Below, in pieces: positions 12,440 through 14,023 of a DNA stretch of 14,023 bases. A program made the position numbers and the translations under genes. Source of the stretch: Methanomicrobiales archaeon (GTDB lineage: Archaea > Halobacteriota > Methanomicrobia > Methanomicrobiales > Methanoculleaceae); contig JAAZIF010000007.1 of NCBI GenBank assembly GCA_012510335.1, positions 1 to 14,023 on the forward strand. The letters are read 5' to 3'. Numbering within the stretch: the first letter of the stretch is position 1; the number at the start of each line of letters is the position of its first letter. A model generated the notes under the pieces. The model worked only from the letters and a program-made list of their open reading frames with translations, was not told where the DNA came from and did no database searches.

Positions 12440-13630
12440 TCAGGCGGTGATGACCCCTGCTTCCTCGTGCTTCTTCCGGATCTCATCGGCGAGCCGGTCC
12501 AGCGCCGCGAAGTCGGCCTCTTTCGGGTAGCCCTTGATGTAGACCGGTTCGATGAACTCGACCTTGAGCCGGCCGAGCATATCCTTCAGGTTGTCGATGG
12601 TCTTACCGCCCCATCCATAAGACCCGATCACCGTCGCGTAGCGCGCCTTCGGCCGGAGGAGGTTTGCGAGGTACGCGGCGTAGACGACCTGCGGATGGGG
12701 ACCGAAGAGGAGGGTCGGCGTCCCTATAACAATCGTCGCGGCATCGACGAGGGCTTTTGCCAGGTCACCTATATCGGTCACCGAGAGGTTGAACGGTTCG
12801 ACCTCGACGCCCCTCTGCACCAGGGCATCGACGAGGTGATCGACCATCGCCTGCGTGCTTCCATGCATGGAGACGTACGGGAGAACCACCATATTCTGCA
12901 CCGCATCGCCCGTCCAGTCCCTGTATGCATCCATGATGAACGCCGGCTTATCGTGGAGCGGACCGTGGCTCGGCGCGATTATACTGATGTCGCGCGATTC
13001 GAGTTTCTGCAGGTGTCCCTTGATGCCCGAGCGAAACGGCATCATTATCTCAGCGTAGTAGCGTTTCGCCGAATCGTAGACCTCGCACTCATCGGGGACA
13101 TAGAGGGAGGTCGTCGCGTAATGCGATCCGAGGAAGTCGCATGTAAAGAGGATCCGATCCTCCGGGAGGTAGGTGAGCATCGTCTCCGGCCAGTGGACCC
13201 AGGGAGCCATGATGAACTCGAGAGTCTTTCCCCCGAGGGAGAGGGTCTCGCCGTCACCGATCGTGATGAAGCGCTCTTCTGGTATATGGAGGTGATCGGC
13301 CAGGAGGTCGCGGCACTTCTCGTTCGTCACCACCTTCGATTCCGGGAACCGGTCGAGCACCGCCGGGATCGAGCCTGAGTGATCCTGTTCGGCGTGGTTG
13401 CAGATGATGTAATCGATCTTCTCGACGCCGAGTTCGTCAAGGTTCCCCATGAGGCCGGCGGTCATCGCGGGGTCGACGGTATCGATCAGCGCTGTCGCAT
13501 CACCGCCCTGCACCAGGTAACTGTTGTAGGTGGTGCCGTAGGGGAGCGGGATCAGTTCATCGAAGACCCGGCGATCCCAGTCGATGACCCCGACCGAGAA
13601 GACACCCGGTACAATTTCGCGCGCGGTCAT
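12440..13630 (-). CDS. fprA: F420H2 oxidase (FprA), A-type flavodiiron protein
   Basis: FprA reduces O2 to water with electrons from reduced coenzyme F420, protecting the cytoplasm of methanogens from oxygen. The 396-residue protein has a metallo-beta-lactamase-like domain (1-245) with the diiron ligands H79, E81, D83, H84, H146, D165 and H222, at nearly the same numbers as in Desulfovibrio ROO. A flavodoxin domain follows (246-396) with the FMN phosphate loop SMHGSTQAM (254-262) and later FMN-contact loops GTPTLLFGPHP (303-313) and GSYGWGG. The length is typical, and no rubredoxin or flavin reductase domain is fused. ATG 13630 has SD GGAGG 9 nt upstream. Its 130-bp upstream gap to endonuclease V holds two stem-loops. 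Confidence 0.95.
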   Translation of the reverse strand: MTAREIVPGVFSVGVIDWDRRVFDELIPLPYGTTYNSYLVQGGDATALIDTVDPAMTAGLMGNLDELGVEKIDYIICNHAEQDHSGSIPAVLDRFPESKVVTNEKCRDLLADHLHIPEERFITIGDGETLSLGGKTLEFIMAPWVHWPETMLTYLPEDRILFTCDFLGSHYATTSLYVPDECEVYDSAKRYYAEIMMPFRSGIKGHLQKLESRDISIIAPSHGPLHDKPAFIMDAYRDWTGDAVQNMVVLPYVSMHGSTQAMVDHLVDALVQRGVEVEPFNLSVTDIGDLAKALVDAATIVIGTPTLLFGPHPQVVYAAYLANLLRPKARYATVIGSYGWGGKTIDNLKDMLGRLKVEFIEPVYIKGYPKEADFAALDRLADEIRKKHEEAGVITA

Positions 13631-13687
13631 CCTCTACAGCCTCCTTAAAATAATGTTATGGGACATGGGTTCACACACTCCAGCCTC

Positions 13688-13711
13688 CCCGGCGGCCTGT
13701 GCCGTGCCGGG
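13688..13711 (-). promoter_or_regulatory. Strong stem-loop in fprA leader
   Basis: CCCGGCGGC (13688-13696) pairs with GCC (13701-13703) and GCCGGG (13706-13711), nine pairs with a 2-nt bulge and loop CTGT. It lies 58-81 bp before the fprA start codon, either in its 5' leader or at the end of the endonuclease V transcript. Confidence 0.4.
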
Positions 13712-13718
13712 CGGCTAT

Positions 13719-13737
13719 GAGCGCATATTAGGCGCTC
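13719..13737 (-). terminator. Stem-loop GAGCGC/GCGCTC after endonuclease V
   Basis: Six perfect pairs around a 7-nt AT-rich loop (ATATTAG), 23 nt past the endonuclease V stop. The loop (CTAATAT on the minus strand) is also the best TATA-like sequence for fprA, which would start near 13705. The two roles are alternatives. Confidence 0.35.
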
Positions 13738-13760
13738 GCACTGATAACCATTTCGTCCTG

Positions 13761-14023
13761 CTACCTCACATCCAGGGGGGTGACCTCTCCTCCCGCTCTC
13801 CTGACCACATTTGCAAAGAGGTGGGCCTGCCGGGTCGGTTCGGGGAGTCGGTACCCCCGGGCGGTTGAAAGCACGAGATCGACCGCATGCGAAAGACCTA
13901 TCCGGTGGCCCACCGATATGTATACCGGTTTCGTCAGGTCTTTCGTCCGCACCGCCATACCGATCGTCTCGCCGTCATGGAGCATCGGGCTTGTCGAGCC
14001 CCGGGCGGGCCCCGGATCTGTCA
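13761..14023 (-). CDS. nfi: Endonuclease V, C-terminal part (cut by window edge)
   Basis: Only the last 87 codons are present, as the gene continues past the right edge of the window. Endonuclease V nicks DNA one base 3' of deaminated bases such as hypoxanthine. The visible part has the family's C-terminal blocks: PGPARGSTSPM, then DGETIGMAVRTKD, then KPVYISVGHRIGLSHAV with the conserved active-site-region histidine in VGH, and the signature TRGYRLPEPTRQAH. The catalytic aspartates and glutamate lie in the missing N-terminal part. It is upstream of fprA on the same strand with a 130-bp gap. Confidence 0.92.
   Translation of the reverse strand, partial: TDPGPARGSTSPMLHDGETIGMAVRTKDLTKPVYISVGHRIGLSHAVDLVLSTARGYRLPEPTRQAHLFANVVRRAGGEVTPLDVR

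Overview
The window looks like a chromosomal segment of a hydrogenotrophic methanogenic archaeon, most likely order Methanomicrobiales (Methanoculleus-like). The evidence is an adjacent pair of methanofuran-biosynthesis genes (mfnD-mfnF), an F420H2 oxidase (fprA), an archaeal-type phosphoribulokinase, a tRNA without an encoded CCA end, TATA boxes rather than -35/-10 promoters, some genes without a Shine-Dalgarno (SD), and GC-rich coding DNA between AT-rich promoters. The genus is an inference. I see no insertion sequence, prophage, CRISPR array, rRNA or replication origin.

Layout. 1-2019: tRNA-Lys(UUU) (-), a psiE-like membrane protein gene (+), then a roadblock/LC7 gene followed by a stand-alone response regulator (-, overlapping). 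2020-2839: an 820 bp gap with no convincing gene but two dense clusters of perfect stem-loops. 2840-4045: an FMN split-barrel protein (+), a 348 bp gap with a perfect 16 bp palindrome, and a winged-helix regulator (+). 4034-5529: surE-rpiA (-, ATGA overlap). 5610-7641: the divergent operon mfnD-mfnF-small zinc-ribbon membrane protein (+). 7783-8436: a PRC-barrel/DUF2795 fusion (+) behind a leader with competing hairpins. 8466-9548: a radical SAM protein with helix-hairpin-helix DNA-binding motif (-). 9808-12273: phosphoribulokinase then trkH (-). 12440-14023: endonuclease V (partial) then fprA (-).

How the genes fit together. MfnD and MfnF make successive parts of methanofuran, the C1 carrier of the first step of CO2 reduction to methane. 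RpiA and phosphoribulokinase both handle pentose phosphates; in Methanomicrobiales the kinase supplies RuBisCO in the reductive hexulose-phosphate pathway, although RuBisCO itself is not in this window. FprA removes O2 at the expense of F420H2. Endonuclease V and the radical SAM/HhH protein suggest DNA maintenance. The roadblock-response regulator pair is a signalling unit with no kinase beside it.

Most of the window is ordinary core genome. The parts that deserve a second look are the structured 820 bp gap, the PRC-DUF2795 gene and its switch-like leader, the palindrome upstream of the winged-helix gene, and the phosphoribulokinase.
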